A DNA stretch of 45,911 bases. It comes from Paraburkholderia panacisoli. GTDB taxonomy: Bacteria; Pseudomonadota; Gammaproteobacteria; Burkholderiales; Burkholderiaceae. Below the pieces are notes generated by a model that was not told the DNA's origin, did not search any database, and saw only the letters and a list, made by a program, of their open reading frames with translations. A program made the translations under genes and the position numbers. The stretch lies in assembly GCF_008369935.1 (NCBI RefSeq), contig NZ_VTUZ01000060.1, forward strand, positions 1-45,911, given 5' to 3'. Below are positions 32,924 to 40,869 of this stretch, piece after piece. Each line of letters opens with the position of its first letter. Positions within the stretch are counted from its first letter, which is position 1.

Positions 32924-33238
32924 GTTCAATCTCCTATCCGTTACTCAAACTGCAAATAGATCTCTGCCTGCGGCGGAACTGCTCGTCTTACCCCAGCCGT
33001 CTATTGTCAGATCGGTGTTGTGTTGCGGCGGTGAGTGCCGCGAAGCTCGCGCATACCGCGAGGATGTAGTTCAAAAGCATTCAAAGCGCTTTTGTCAGTT
33101 GCTATGTAATCTAAACTAGATGCTAATTCAAGCATATATCAATGAACGGCCGCCACATCGCGACGCATCGTCGCATTCCGAACGTCTACTCTAGTTGCGT
33201 GCGGAAAGCCGTATAAATCCGTCACGCCAGTGTCCCGT
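32924..33238. promoter_or_regulatory. Promoter region of the quinone-oxidoreductase/dioxygenase operon
   Basis: A 315-base spacer between the MFS gene and the first gene of the operon, both on the minus strand. The segment 33070-33150 is AT-rich (about 33095-33145 especially) and probably carries the promoter. No gene seen. The AraC protein encoded at 34955 is the likely regulator; its binding site is not identifiable by eye. Confidence 0.4.
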
Positions 33239-34561
33239 TCAGCGGACAGCATGCTCGCGCAGGGCGTCCAGGCGGTCCAGATCGTCGGAGTAGTTGCGTT
33301 TTCCAATGAAGAATGCGATCGCCCCGATAAGTGCCGCGAAAGGAACGAGTTGCAGCGCACCGAGCAGACCGATGCGGTCGGCGACGAGACCTGTGAGTAC
33401 CGCAGCGGGCGCCAGCCCCAGCAGATTGTTCGCCAGCGTCAGTGTTGCGAACGCCGATGCATGAATGGACGACGGGGTGAGGTTCGCCACCATCGCACCC
33501 GAGGGGCCGCTCGCGCCTGCGCAGAAGAACATCCCGACGCCGATCACAACGAGCTGCAACGGACCCGCAGGCATGCGGAAGCCGATCGCGAGCAGAATGA
33601 AGGACGTCAGGCAGAACGCAATCGCGGCGACCCACTTCTTTTCGCGTGCATTCTTGCTGAGCCGGTCGGCCAGATTGCCGCACACCACCATGCCAAGGCC
33701 CGTCACCAGCACGAACACCGCTGCGCTCATTGCAGCCTTGCCCGTAGCCATTCCGTAGTAGCGGTTCAGGAAGCTCGGCATCCACGCCCAGATGGCGGCG
33801 GGAACCATCAGATGGATGCCGCTGCCGACATAGGCACACACGACGGACTTCGTCGAGAAGAGACCCTTCATCAGCGCGCGGAAGCTCATGCGCACGCCGA
33901 GCCCTGCCGCCTGCCGGGTGAGGCTTGCCGGCTGCAGTGGCGCGAGACGCTTTTCGGTGACGACAAACCAGTAGAAAATGACCAGCACGATGCCCACGGC
34001 CGCCATCGCGCCGAACGCCATGCGCCAGCCCATATGAGCTGCAACCGCACCGCCGAGCGCCATTCCGAGCACCGAGCCAAACGCCCCGCCCGCCATGAAC
34101 GCGCCGGTGAGCGTGGCGCGCAGTCGCGCCGGAAAGATGCTCAGAACAACCGCAATACCCACGCTGCCGTAGGCGGCCTCGCCGATGCCGACGAAGGCTC
34201 GTGCGATCAGCATTTCGCCATAGGTTGTCGAGATCGCGCAGCCCAGTGTCGCGAGACTCCACATTGCCGCCATCAGGACGATGCTCTTCACGCGGCCCCA
34301 CCGGTCGGCGAGCACCGACAGCGGAAAAGTGAGTACACCAACCATCAATGCGACCACACTGCTGAGCGAGCCCAGCTGTGTGTCGGAAAGATTCCACGTT
34401 GCCTTAAGCAGCGGGAAAACCGCGTTCAACACCTGCCGCGACATGTAGTCGGAGAGCAGCAATCCGACCGTCAAGGCAAATACCACCCAGGCATAAGCGC
34501 GCACGTCCGTTCGTGTTGTCGAAACATCGCCCGTGTTGGGCTCCGCGTGCTGCATGAGCAT
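33239..34561 (-). CDS. MFS permease, putative uptake transporter
   Basis: A 440-residue, 12-segment major facilitator. First segment AWVVFALTVGLLLSDYMSRQ; motif A loop SVLADRWGRVKS; RAFVGIGEAAYGSVGIAVV after it; second-half motif GNLADRLSKNAREKKW. The D-Y-M-x-R in segment 1 and G-I-G-E-A-A-Y-G resemble spinster-like and anion:cation symporter-type permeases of catabolic loci. Ribosome site AAGGAG lies before the ATG at 34561. It precedes the oxidoreductase/dioxygenase operon on the same strand and is divergent from the AraC gene, so it probably imports the substrate of that operon. Confidence 0.9.
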   Translation of the reverse strand: MLMQHAEPNTGDVSTTRTDVRAYAWVVFALTVGLLLSDYMSRQVLNAVFPLLKATWNLSDTQLGSLSSVVALMVGVLTFPLSVLADRWGRVKSIVLMAAMWSLATLGCAISTTYGEMLIARAFVGIGEAAYGSVGIAVVLSIFPARLRATLTGAFMAGGAFGSVLGMALGGAVAAHMGWRMAFGAMAAVGIVLVIFYWFVVTEKRLAPLQPASLTRQAAGLGVRMSFRALMKGLFSTKSVVCAYVGSGIHLMVPAAIWAWMPSFLNRYYGMATGKAAMSAAVFVLVTGLGMVVCGNLADRLSKNAREKKWVAAIAFCLTSFILLAIGFRMPAGPLQLVVIGVGMFFCAGASGPSGAMVANLTPSSIHASAFATLTLANNLLGLAPAAVLTGLVADRIGLLGALQLVPFAALIGAIAFFIGKRNYSDDLDRLDALREHAVR

Positions 34562-34954
34562 GGTTTGTCTCCTTCGCATCTAGTTCGTTAGCGACAGCAT
34601 TTGCCATTCAGGACAAACACGGCCGATTATGGATATTCGTTACACCCTCCCCGGCATGCGCCGGGGTGTCCTATCCTTGAAACCCGACATCAATTAACGC
34701 GTCGAGCGGGCTGCGCCCCTTATGCCGAGCGCAGCGGCAGGTTCCTGACGCCTGCGCCCTGGCAGTTCGGCGCCATCCCGTGGGAATAGAACCTAGTGTT
34801 CGCACAATAGGGCAATCGCGCGTTACACTTTTATGTATAGGCGCCATCCTTTTAGCGATTGATGCCAGTGCGCGTAAACACCGGTATGCGGGCCAGCAAG
34901 CACTTCATTGCTGCAGACTGGCGCAGCCCGTACGGAGCCTGCGGAGAGACAGAG
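34562..34954. promoter_or_regulatory. Divergent promoter region with GC hairpin
   Basis: A 393-base spacer between the divergent MFS and AraC genes. CCCCGGC-atgc-GCCGGGG at 34649-34666 is a perfect 7-bp hairpin. The frame that extends the AraC gene upstream to 34859 begins with TTG and is not favoured. Regulatory sites for both genes are expected here. Confidence 0.45.
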
Positions 34955-35956
34955 ATGGAAACGATGCTACGCTCGGTTGCCATGAGCGGGTATTTCGATG
35001 TGACGCGGCGGTTGGGACTGAATCCTGTCGAGCTCGCGCAGCAGGCCGGTATCGACCCGGCGGCGCTGGCGAATCCGGATGACCGGATTTCGGCCGCCGC
35101 CTGCAGCCGGTTACTGGAGCTCACGGCTGAAAAGGCGTCGTGTCCGACTTTCGCGCTGCAGATGGCTGAAACCCGGCAGAAATTCGGGACCGGCGTGGTC
35201 AATGTCCTGCTCGCGCACAAACGCACGCTACGCGAGGTTTTGCTGGCCGCAGCCGAATTCCGGCATCTGCTCAACGAAGCCTTGGCCGTCTACGTCGAGG
35301 ACGCAGGAGAAACGGTCACCATCCGGGAGGAACTCGTCCTCGATCCGGGTACGCCGACCAGGCAGGCGATCGAGCTTGCAGTCGGTGTCCTCGCGCGCCA
35401 CTCCAGTGCGCTGCTCGGCAACCACTGGAAACCGCGCGCCGTCCATTTCGCTCACCGAGGGCCCGCTGACCAGACGTTTCATCGACGCTTCTTTGGCTGT
35501 CCGCTGGAGTTCGGCAGCGACTTCAACGGGGTCGTTTGCGCAGCTGCCGACCTCGACTACCCGAATCCAGCCGCTGATCCAGAACTGGTCCGATATGCGG
35601 AAAGCCTCGCCACTCCGCTCAACGTAACGGGCGCAGATTCGATCGCGCTGGAAGTGCGCAAGGCGATCTACCTGTTGCTACCCGTCGAGCAGGCTACAGT
35701 CGATCTGGTTGCCCGTCATTTACGTCTGAGCGTACGCACCATGCAGCGGCAGCTTGGATCGGCCGACACCAGCTTTTCGGCACTGATCGAAGAAGTCCGG
35801 CGCGAACTTGCCGTGCGCTATATGAGCAACCCGCGCTATCCGATCGGTAGAGTCGCGCTACTGCTCGGCTATAACCAGCAGGGCTCCTTTACGAACTGGT
35901 TCGCGTCACGGTTTGGCATGACGCCGCGTGATTGGCGCAACGGCAAATTGAAATGA
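34955..35956 (+). CDS. AraC-family transcriptional regulator (OruR/ArgR-like)
   Basis: A 333-residue regulator. The N-terminal ligand domain of the 'arabinose-binding-like' type seen in OruR-type proteins includes RLGLNPVELAQQAGIDPAAL and an acid-rich core. The C-terminal AraC double helix-turn-helix covers about residues 230-333: TVDLVARHLRLSVRTMQRQL, RELAVRYMSNPRYPIGRVAL, then LGYNQQGSFTNWFASRFGMT with P-x2-W-R. Start at 34955 is chosen for GGAG eight bases upstream and the METML start. Divergent from the MFS permease and so the probable activator of the permease and dioxygenase operon. Confidence 0.93.
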   Translation: METMLRSVAMSGYFDVTRRLGLNPVELAQQAGIDPAALANPDDRISAAACSRLLELTAEKASCPTFALQMAETRQKFGTGVVNVLLAHKRTLREVLLAAAEFRHLLNEALAVYVEDAGETVTIREELVLDPGTPTRQAIELAVGVLARHSSALLGNHWKPRAVHFAHRGPADQTFHRRFFGCPLEFGSDFNGVVCAAADLDYPNPAADPELVRYAESLATPLNVTGADSIALEVRKAIYLLLPVEQATVDLVARHLRLSVRTMQRQLGSADTSFSALIEEVRRELAVRYMSNPRYPIGRVALLLGYNQQGSFTNWFASRFGMTPRDWRNGKLK

Positions 35957-35975
35957 AGAATGCCTGTTGCACCGC

Positions 35976-36182
35976 TTAGGCGTGCTTGAGCGATGCCTGT
36001 TGGTCTGCGGCGGCATCAGGCGAATGCGCTGACCCGGGAACACCGGAATCGGATCTCACACGGCTGCGTCCGTTGTGCGTGGCGAGATACATCGCTCGAT
36101 CGGCCGAATCGAGCAGCGCCTGCGCCGCAATGGCGCTGCGGCGCGGGAATGCGTCGCGACCTAGCGGGAAGCTGAATCCTTC
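35976..36182 (-). pseudogene. GGDEF-domain (diguanylate cyclase) C-terminal remnant
   Basis: The minus-strand frame reads GFSFPLGRDAFPRRSAIAAQ, then ALLDSADRAMYLATHNGRSR, and ends at TAA 35978-35976. The A-D-x-A-M-Y-x-A-x-x-N-G-R-x-x-V pattern is the last helix and strand of GGDEF domains. The N-terminal part with the GGDEF signature is absent: upstream DNA is the 3' end of the H-NS gene in another frame. It seems the H-NS gene or its DNA replaced the rest of a cyclase gene. Confidence 0.7.
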
Positions 36183-36733
36183 TTGTTGCTGCCCCTGGCA
36201 GCAACCTTTGGCAACGGGGCCTTTTTGACAGCCGAGCGAGCGATCCTGGTCGCGGCCTTCTTCGCGGGCTTTGTTGCAGGGGCCGCGCTCCTTTCGATCA
36301 GAAATACCGAACGATCCTTGGCCTCCCTGATCCAGGCCGGAGGGCGCGCATGGCCGCTCCAGGTAGCGCCGGTCTTGGGATCACGGTACTTAGGCGCGAG
36401 CTTTGCGGGTGCTGGCGACGCTGTGGGTGCCGGGGCCTTGCGCCGGAAATCGATACCGGCATCCTCCAGCAGTCTGACTGCCGGAGACTCGTCGGACGCG
36501 CCCATGACTGCCGTAGTCGCCTTTGGGGCTGTTGCCGCCGCACGATTCTTTGCCCGAACACCGCCGCGCCCAACTGGCGGAGATCCTCGCAACTCGTCGG
36601 CAGTAATGCCAAATTGCGCCATCTCCGCGCGAATCCGCCTGATGGCTTGATTGCGCGCATCACTCAGGGCTTCTTCTGCTTCCCGCTGCAGTTTCAGGAT
36701 CTCCGCCTGAATCACACCATAAGACCTTGCCAT
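36161..36733 (-). CDS. H-NS-family nucleoid protein with basic linker and tail
   Basis: A 190-residue H-NS-like protein. The N-terminal oligomerisation helix (residues 1-45) includes YGVIQAEILKLQREAEEALS. A long Ala/Pro-rich linker follows. The DNA-binding domain at about 113-135 has PKYRDPKTGATWSGHARPPA followed by WI (core T-W-S-G-H-A-R-P). The C-terminus has a histone H1-like Lys/Ala tail (PATKPAKKAATRIARSAVKK). Ribosome site GGAG before the ATG. Such proteins silence AT-rich acquired DNA; an AT-rich stretch lies 200-300 bases upstream. Its last bases overlap a GGDEF remnant in another frame. An xenogeneic silencer in an accessory region fits well. Confidence 0.93.
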   Translation of the reverse strand: MARSYGVIQAEILKLQREAEEALSDARNQAIRRIRAEMAQFGITADELRGSPPVGRGGVRAKNRAAATAPKATTAVMGASDESPAVRLLEDAGIDFRRKAPAPTASPAPAKLAPKYRDPKTGATWSGHARPPAWIREAKDRSVFLIERSAAPATKPAKKAATRIARSAVKKAPLPKVAARGSNKKDSASR

Positions 36734-37349
36734 CGCACTACTCCTCGTTGCTTTTATGTGGCCGAATTATAAGCCTCAGGTGCGGGAGTTCCGCGAGGTG
36801 TGGGCTTCTAAAAAGGGCTGACTGACCAGCCCAGCCCAGCCGGCACCCATACCCAAAAACGCAACGGATCTCCCGCTAGCGGGATTTCCCTGCCTAGCGG
36901 CAGATTCTCCGACAATCTGGAGTACGGTCGGCTTCAAGATGACTTTCTTTCACTTTGCTATCACAACCTTATTCATTGAATTTGCAACTTTATAGAAAAA
37001 ATTCCAGCTAAATTTCATAACAGACACCGCACTTTGCCTTTTTAGGCATTCATCGACCTGACACGGCGACTAAGCTGTTGCATAATCATCCCAAGCCCGC
37101 TGGTTTGCGGCCACTCCCACCTGCGTTGGCGCCCACGCCTCTATTCGGATGAACGCGCCGCCGTAGCAGCGGAGATCCCACTGATAGCTTTTTACATAGT
37201 TGTGGTATCAACTGGCCTGCAGAATCCAGTCGGCGGGTAATTTTTAGTCTGAGATCCCGTTTGTCTGGATCAAACAGTGGACGGCATTGCCCATCGGTCA
37301 GCCGATCCCCTTACGGTTCCGTAGGCACCGAGCCAAGGAGTTTTCGCAA
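36734..37349. promoter_or_regulatory. AT-rich intergenic region between H-NS and thiolase genes
   Basis: A 616-base spacer shared by two divergent genes. The part 36935-37040 is markedly AT-rich for this genome (for instance CTTTATAGAAAAAATT), a likely promoter and H-NS target. CCCGCTAGCGGG (36872-36883) is a perfect palindrome, followed by TGCC-tagc-GGCA (36891-36902). AGTTG-tggtat-CAACT (37198-37213) is an inverted repeat 137 bases before the thiolase start. No gene seen. Confidence 0.45.
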
Positions 37350-38537
37350 ATGCAAAGAGAAGTAGTGGTTGTCAGCGGTGTGCGCACTGCCATCGGTAAA
37401 TTTGGCGGCAGCCTGAAAGACGTCCCGACTACTGAACTCGGCGCGCTCGTCGTGCGAGAGGTGCTCGCGCGTGCTGGTGTTGCCGGCGACCAGGTTGGCC
37501 ACGTTGTGTTCGGCAATGTGATCCCGACCGAACCCAAGGATCTCTATCTCTCGCGCGTCGCAGCCATGAACGGTGGCATTGCCGAATCGGCCCCTGCCTT
37601 CACCGTCAATCGCCTGTGCGGGTCTGGCCTGCAGGCGATCATCTCCGCGGCACAAACCATCCTGCTCGGCGATGCTGAAGTCGCCATCGGCGGCGGCGCC
37701 GAGAACATGAGCCGTGCACCCTATATATCAACCGACGCACGCTTTGGCTCCCGCATGGGTGACAGCCGGCTGATCGACATGATGCTTGGCGCACTGAACG
37801 ATCCATTCGAAACGGTGCCGATGGGCGTCACTGCCGAAAACGTCGCGCAGAAATTTGGCATCACACGCGAGCAGCAAGACGAACTGGCAGTCGAATCCCA
37901 TCGCCGGGCGGCGCTGGCGATCGCCGAGGGCCGTTTCAAGGAACAGATCCTCCCGATCAAGCGCAAGGTCAAGGGCAAGGAAGTGGTGTTCGATACCGAT
38001 GAGCACGTGCGCACGGAAATCGATGCCGCTGAACTCGCCGCCATGCGTCCGGTTTTCAAAAAGGAAAATGGAACGGTTACCGCGGGCAACGCATCCGGCA
38101 TCAACGACGCCGCAGCCGCAGTCCTGATGATGGACCGGCAAGCCGCCGAGCGCCAAGGCATCAAGCCGATGGCTCGCCTCGTGTCATACGCGCACGCTGG
38201 TGTCGATCCGCGCTACATGGGTATTGGTCCGGTGCCGGCTACCCGAATCGCGCTCGAGCGTGCGGGCTTGCGCATTGGCGATATCGACGTCGTCGAGGCA
38301 AACGAGGCATTTGCCGCGCAGGCGTGCGCCGTCACGCAAGAGCTGCAACTCGACCCCGCCAAGGTCAACCCCAATGGCTCCGGGATCTCCCTCGGGCACC
38401 CAATCGGTGCGACGGGCGCACTGATCACCGTCAAGGCTCTGTACGAGCTGGAGCGAACGGGTGGCCGTTACGCACTGGTCACGATGTGCATTGGCGGCGG
38501 CCAAGGCATCGCGGCCATCTTCGAAAACCTCCGGTAA
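37350..38537 (+). CDS. Acetyl-CoA C-acyltransferase (thiolase)
   Basis: A 395-residue degradative/biosynthetic thiolase. The nucleophilic Cys90 lies in NRLCGSGLQA, the NEAFAAQ motif is near residue 320, the histidine is in GHPIGATG and the second catalytic cysteine is in CIGGGQG near the C-terminus. It condenses or cleaves acyl-CoA with CoA, such as acetoacetyl-CoA or 3-ketoacyl-CoA. AAGGAG precedes the ATG at 37350. It is followed after 16 bases by 3-hydroxyacyl-CoA dehydrogenase, so the pair performs the last two steps of a beta-oxidation round. It could serve the acids activated by the ligase at 27918. Confidence 0.95.
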   Translation: MQREVVVVSGVRTAIGKFGGSLKDVPTTELGALVVREVLARAGVAGDQVGHVVFGNVIPTEPKDLYLSRVAAMNGGIAESAPAFTVNRLCGSGLQAIISAAQTILLGDAEVAIGGGAENMSRAPYISTDARFGSRMGDSRLIDMMLGALNDPFETVPMGVTAENVAQKFGITREQQDELAVESHRRAALAIAEGRFKEQILPIKRKVKGKEVVFDTDEHVRTEIDAAELAAMRPVFKKENGTVTAGNASGINDAAAAVLMMDRQAAERQGIKPMARLVSYAHAGVDPRYMGIGPVPATRIALERAGLRIGDIDVVEANEAFAAQACAVTQELQLDPAKVNPNGSGISLGHPIGATGALITVKALYELERTGGRYALVTMCIGGGQGIAAIFENLR

Positions 38538-38553
38538 GCGAATTCGCACCCAA

Positions 38554-39405
38554 ATGGAAATTGAAACTGTAGGTATTGTCGGCGCAGGCACGATGGGCGC
38601 CGGCATCGCCCAGACCGCCGCTGTGGCCGGCCTGAAGGTCGTCATGATCGATGTTACGGATGCTGCCCTGTCCAAGGGTCTGGCAGCCCTGAGCAGCAGC
38701 CTCGAACGTCTGGTCTCGAAGGGCAAGCTGGACGCCGACGCTCGCGCGGCCGCCCTCGCCCGGATCGAGACTTCGACCGACTACCAGCGGCTGCGCGACG
38801 CCAACATCGTGATCGAGGCCGCCACCGAAAACAACGACCTGAAGGTCCGAATTCTCAAACAGATCGAGTCCGTGGCACGCGCCGACGCCATCATCGCCTC
38901 GAATACTTCGTCGATCTCCATCACGGCGTTGGGCGCCGCGCTCGCTGATCCGTCACGCTTTATCGGCATGCACTTCTTCAATCCGGTGCCGATGATGCCG
39001 CTCGTCGAGATCATTCGCGGTGTGCGCACGAGCCCGCAGACGGCAGACGCGGTCCGCGAGCTGACGACGCGCTTCGACAAGTCGCCCGTCGGCGTCAAGA
39101 ACTCGCCGGGATTCGTGGTCAACCGTATCCTCGTGCCGATGATCAATGAAGCCTTCTTCGTGCTGGCCGAAGGCATCGCCACCCCCGACGAAATCGACGC
39201 CGGCATGAAGCTTGGAGCCAATCACCCGATCGGCCCGCTCGCACTGGCCGACCTCGTTGGTCTCGATGTCGTCCTGTCGGTGCTCGAAGTGTTTCAGAAG
39301 GATTTCGGTGACCCGAAATACCGGCCCTGTCCGCTGTTACGCGAGCTGGTAGCGGCCGGCCACCTCGGCCGCAAGACCGGTCACGGCGTCTACAACTACG
39401 CATAA
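38554..39405 (+). CDS. 3-hydroxyacyl-CoA (3-hydroxybutyryl-CoA) dehydrogenase
   Basis: A 283-residue dehydrogenase that oxidises L-3-hydroxyacyl-CoA to 3-ketoacyl-CoA with NAD. The N-terminal cofactor loop is GAGTMGAGIAQ, followed by VIEAATEN, ASNTSSISIT and GMHFFNPVPMMPLVEII, which holds the catalytic histidine. The C-terminal domain has KNSPGFVVNRILVPMINEA and ends GRKTGHGVYNYA. Length matches the single-domain Hbd/PaaH group. Start at 38554 gives the standard N-terminus; the ribosome site is weak, suggesting coupling to the thiolase 16 bases upstream. Confidence 0.95.
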   Translation: MEIETVGIVGAGTMGAGIAQTAAVAGLKVVMIDVTDAALSKGLAALSSSLERLVSKGKLDADARAAALARIETSTDYQRLRDANIVIEAATENNDLKVRILKQIESVARADAIIASNTSSISITALGAALADPSRFIGMHFFNPVPMMPLVEIIRGVRTSPQTADAVRELTTRFDKSPVGVKNSPGFVVNRILVPMINEAFFVLAEGIATPDEIDAGMKLGANHPIGPLALADLVGLDVVLSVLEVFQKDFGDPKYRPCPLLRELVAAGHLGRKTGHGVYNYA

Positions 39406-39474
39406 GCGATCACGGCGAATCACCGGCTTGCGCACCCGCTCCTGCTCGATGGAGGAGTGCGGAACGAGCGCGGC

Positions 39475-39902
39475 TTAGCGGCGACGCACGCCTTCCCAGT
39501 ACATCGACGCCTCGTACAGCCATTCGAGACTGAGCCCGGTATCGCGCTCGCTGCTCGCCAGTGCAGCGGCAATGCTTGACGGGTTCGGCTGCGACGTAAG
39601 GCCGCTCATCGCATCGAGCGCACCGTCGACGGCATCGCAGCCGGCATTGATCGCGGCGAGTGCCGAAGCGGCCGGAATACCGCTGGTCTCGTGCGTATGG
39701 AAGTGAATGGGCAAGCCCGTCTCTTCCTTGAGCGCCTTCACGAGCAGCTCCTAGCTACCTTGAAGCGATGCAGCGCGAGCCGGTCTTCGTTTGAATAGAT
39801 AGCCACCGTGCGAATGTCCAACTCGGCGGCGGCGCGCATCACGCGAATCGCGATCTCGGAGCGGTTAGCAATCAGCAGCGATCTGATCGGGGCGTAGTTC
39901 AT
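39475..39902 (-). pseudogene. Pyruvate carboxylase reduced to two fragments by internal deletion
   Basis: From the ATG at 39902 the frame reads MNYAPIRSLLIANRSEIAIR followed by VMRAAAELDIRTVAIYSNED and ALHRFK, the start of the biotin carboxylase domain. It then breaks (stop at 39738). In another frame ELLVKALKEETGLPIHFHTH, with T-S-G and DAMSGLTSQPN, is the carboxyltransferase domain, ending YWEGVRRR-stop at 39475. Around 700 residues between the two parts and the biotin-carrier end are missing. TAGCTAG sits at the junction (39764-39770). The remnant cannot be active. Convergent with the dehydrogenase gene. Confidence 0.8.
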
Positions 39903-40104
39903 GATAGGCAGGGACTCGTACGTGAGCGGGACGCGCTGGCAAACCAGCACAACGCAAATCGACAGAAGCTCGTAAGTTCAGACGCGCCGGCGCAATCCGC
40001 TTCGCGGTACTCATTGAAAGCCCCACCCGTGGCGTACGAGCGATTGATGTGAACTCCGACGCAGAGCGCGGCTTCCAGCAACGATTCGTTGCCGGGATCA
40101 GACA

Positions 40105-40296
40105 CTAGTCAATGTGGGAAAACGGCGCGTGCGAATCCATCCAGTCATAGTGACCCCGTGCACTCGCCCAAGCCCATTGGGACACGGCATGTGTGGCCTC
40201 CTTGCGACTCTCGGCGCACGATGGGTCTTCTTTCAAATGTTCTTCAAATCGTGAGGGGCGTGTTGCGGTTGATTTACCGTTTTTTTCAGCGGTCAT
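40105..40296 (-). CDS. Possible 63-residue small protein
   Basis: The frame MTAEKNGKSTATRPSRFEEH continues through EDPSCAESRKEATHAVSQWA and ends with HAPFSHID. It is hydrophilic and charged and has protein-like composition. AGGA lies about nine bases before the ATG. It stands in a region of remnants with no partner. Not recognised; may be a fragment. Confidence 0.35.
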   Translation of the reverse strand: MTAEKNGKSTATRPSRFEEHLKEDPSCAESRKEATHAVSQWAWASARGHYDWMDSHAPFSHID

Positions 40297-40869
40297 TCTG
40301 GTTTGTCCTGTGTAAGATGATGTGCTGCCCGCCCGGTCATCTCCACAAACGGGCTGTGGCGCAAAATTCAAACGCACGCCACTATGCGAGCGAGAATCCT
40401 TGGTATGCGCAAGAATTGGTTCAAGTTTGGTTCAAGTCACTATGTCGTTGATCAATCAACATTAGTCAAACGCGGGAACGAACGCTGCGTTTCAAAACTG
40501 AATTCTGGAGTTCAGTTTTGGCTTTACTCGAAAGCCGCAAGACTATGAGTATCGGTTTTCCGGCGCAGTCGAGTTTGCACTGGATTGAAAGGCTGATGCG
40601 CGTCGGCATGCGACAAACGCACCTTCAATCCCGTCTTTGGTCGCATGGCGGCTATTTCCCAGCGCGCATTGTCCCGCCAATGGCAACGCCGCGCGAATTG
40701 CAAATGGCGCGGTATTAGCAGCTATCGCGAGCGGGGGCTGATCGGATCTTCCTGCCCGATCAGCACCGCACCAGCCGGGTCGGCACACTGAAATTGCCTC
40801 CCCGGAGATTCCCTCGACGGACAACCGACACAGAAATAGAGCCGTTGCCGCAGTCGCTTCCGGTGCCGT
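40297..40869. other. Gene-free stretch downstream of the BKACE gene
   Basis: Apart from the inverted repeat at 40493-40520, the region holds only short frames without motifs. On the minus strand CGATCAG pairs with CTGATCG around 40737-40762 as a possible hairpin after the BKACE gene. I see no gene. Confidence 0.35.
40493..40520. repeat. Perfect 10-bp inverted repeat
   Basis: CAAAACTGAA-ttctggag-TTCAGTTTTG. It stands in a 573-base gene-free stretch (40297-40869). The AT-rich arms and lack of a U-tract make an operator or element end more likely than a terminator. Confidence 0.5.

Noticed and set aside
33230..34591. Plus-strand frame of 453 codons opposite the MFS permease
   Set aside because: Composition is Arg/His/Glu-rich without motifs; the minus-strand permease has 12 membrane segments and family motifs.
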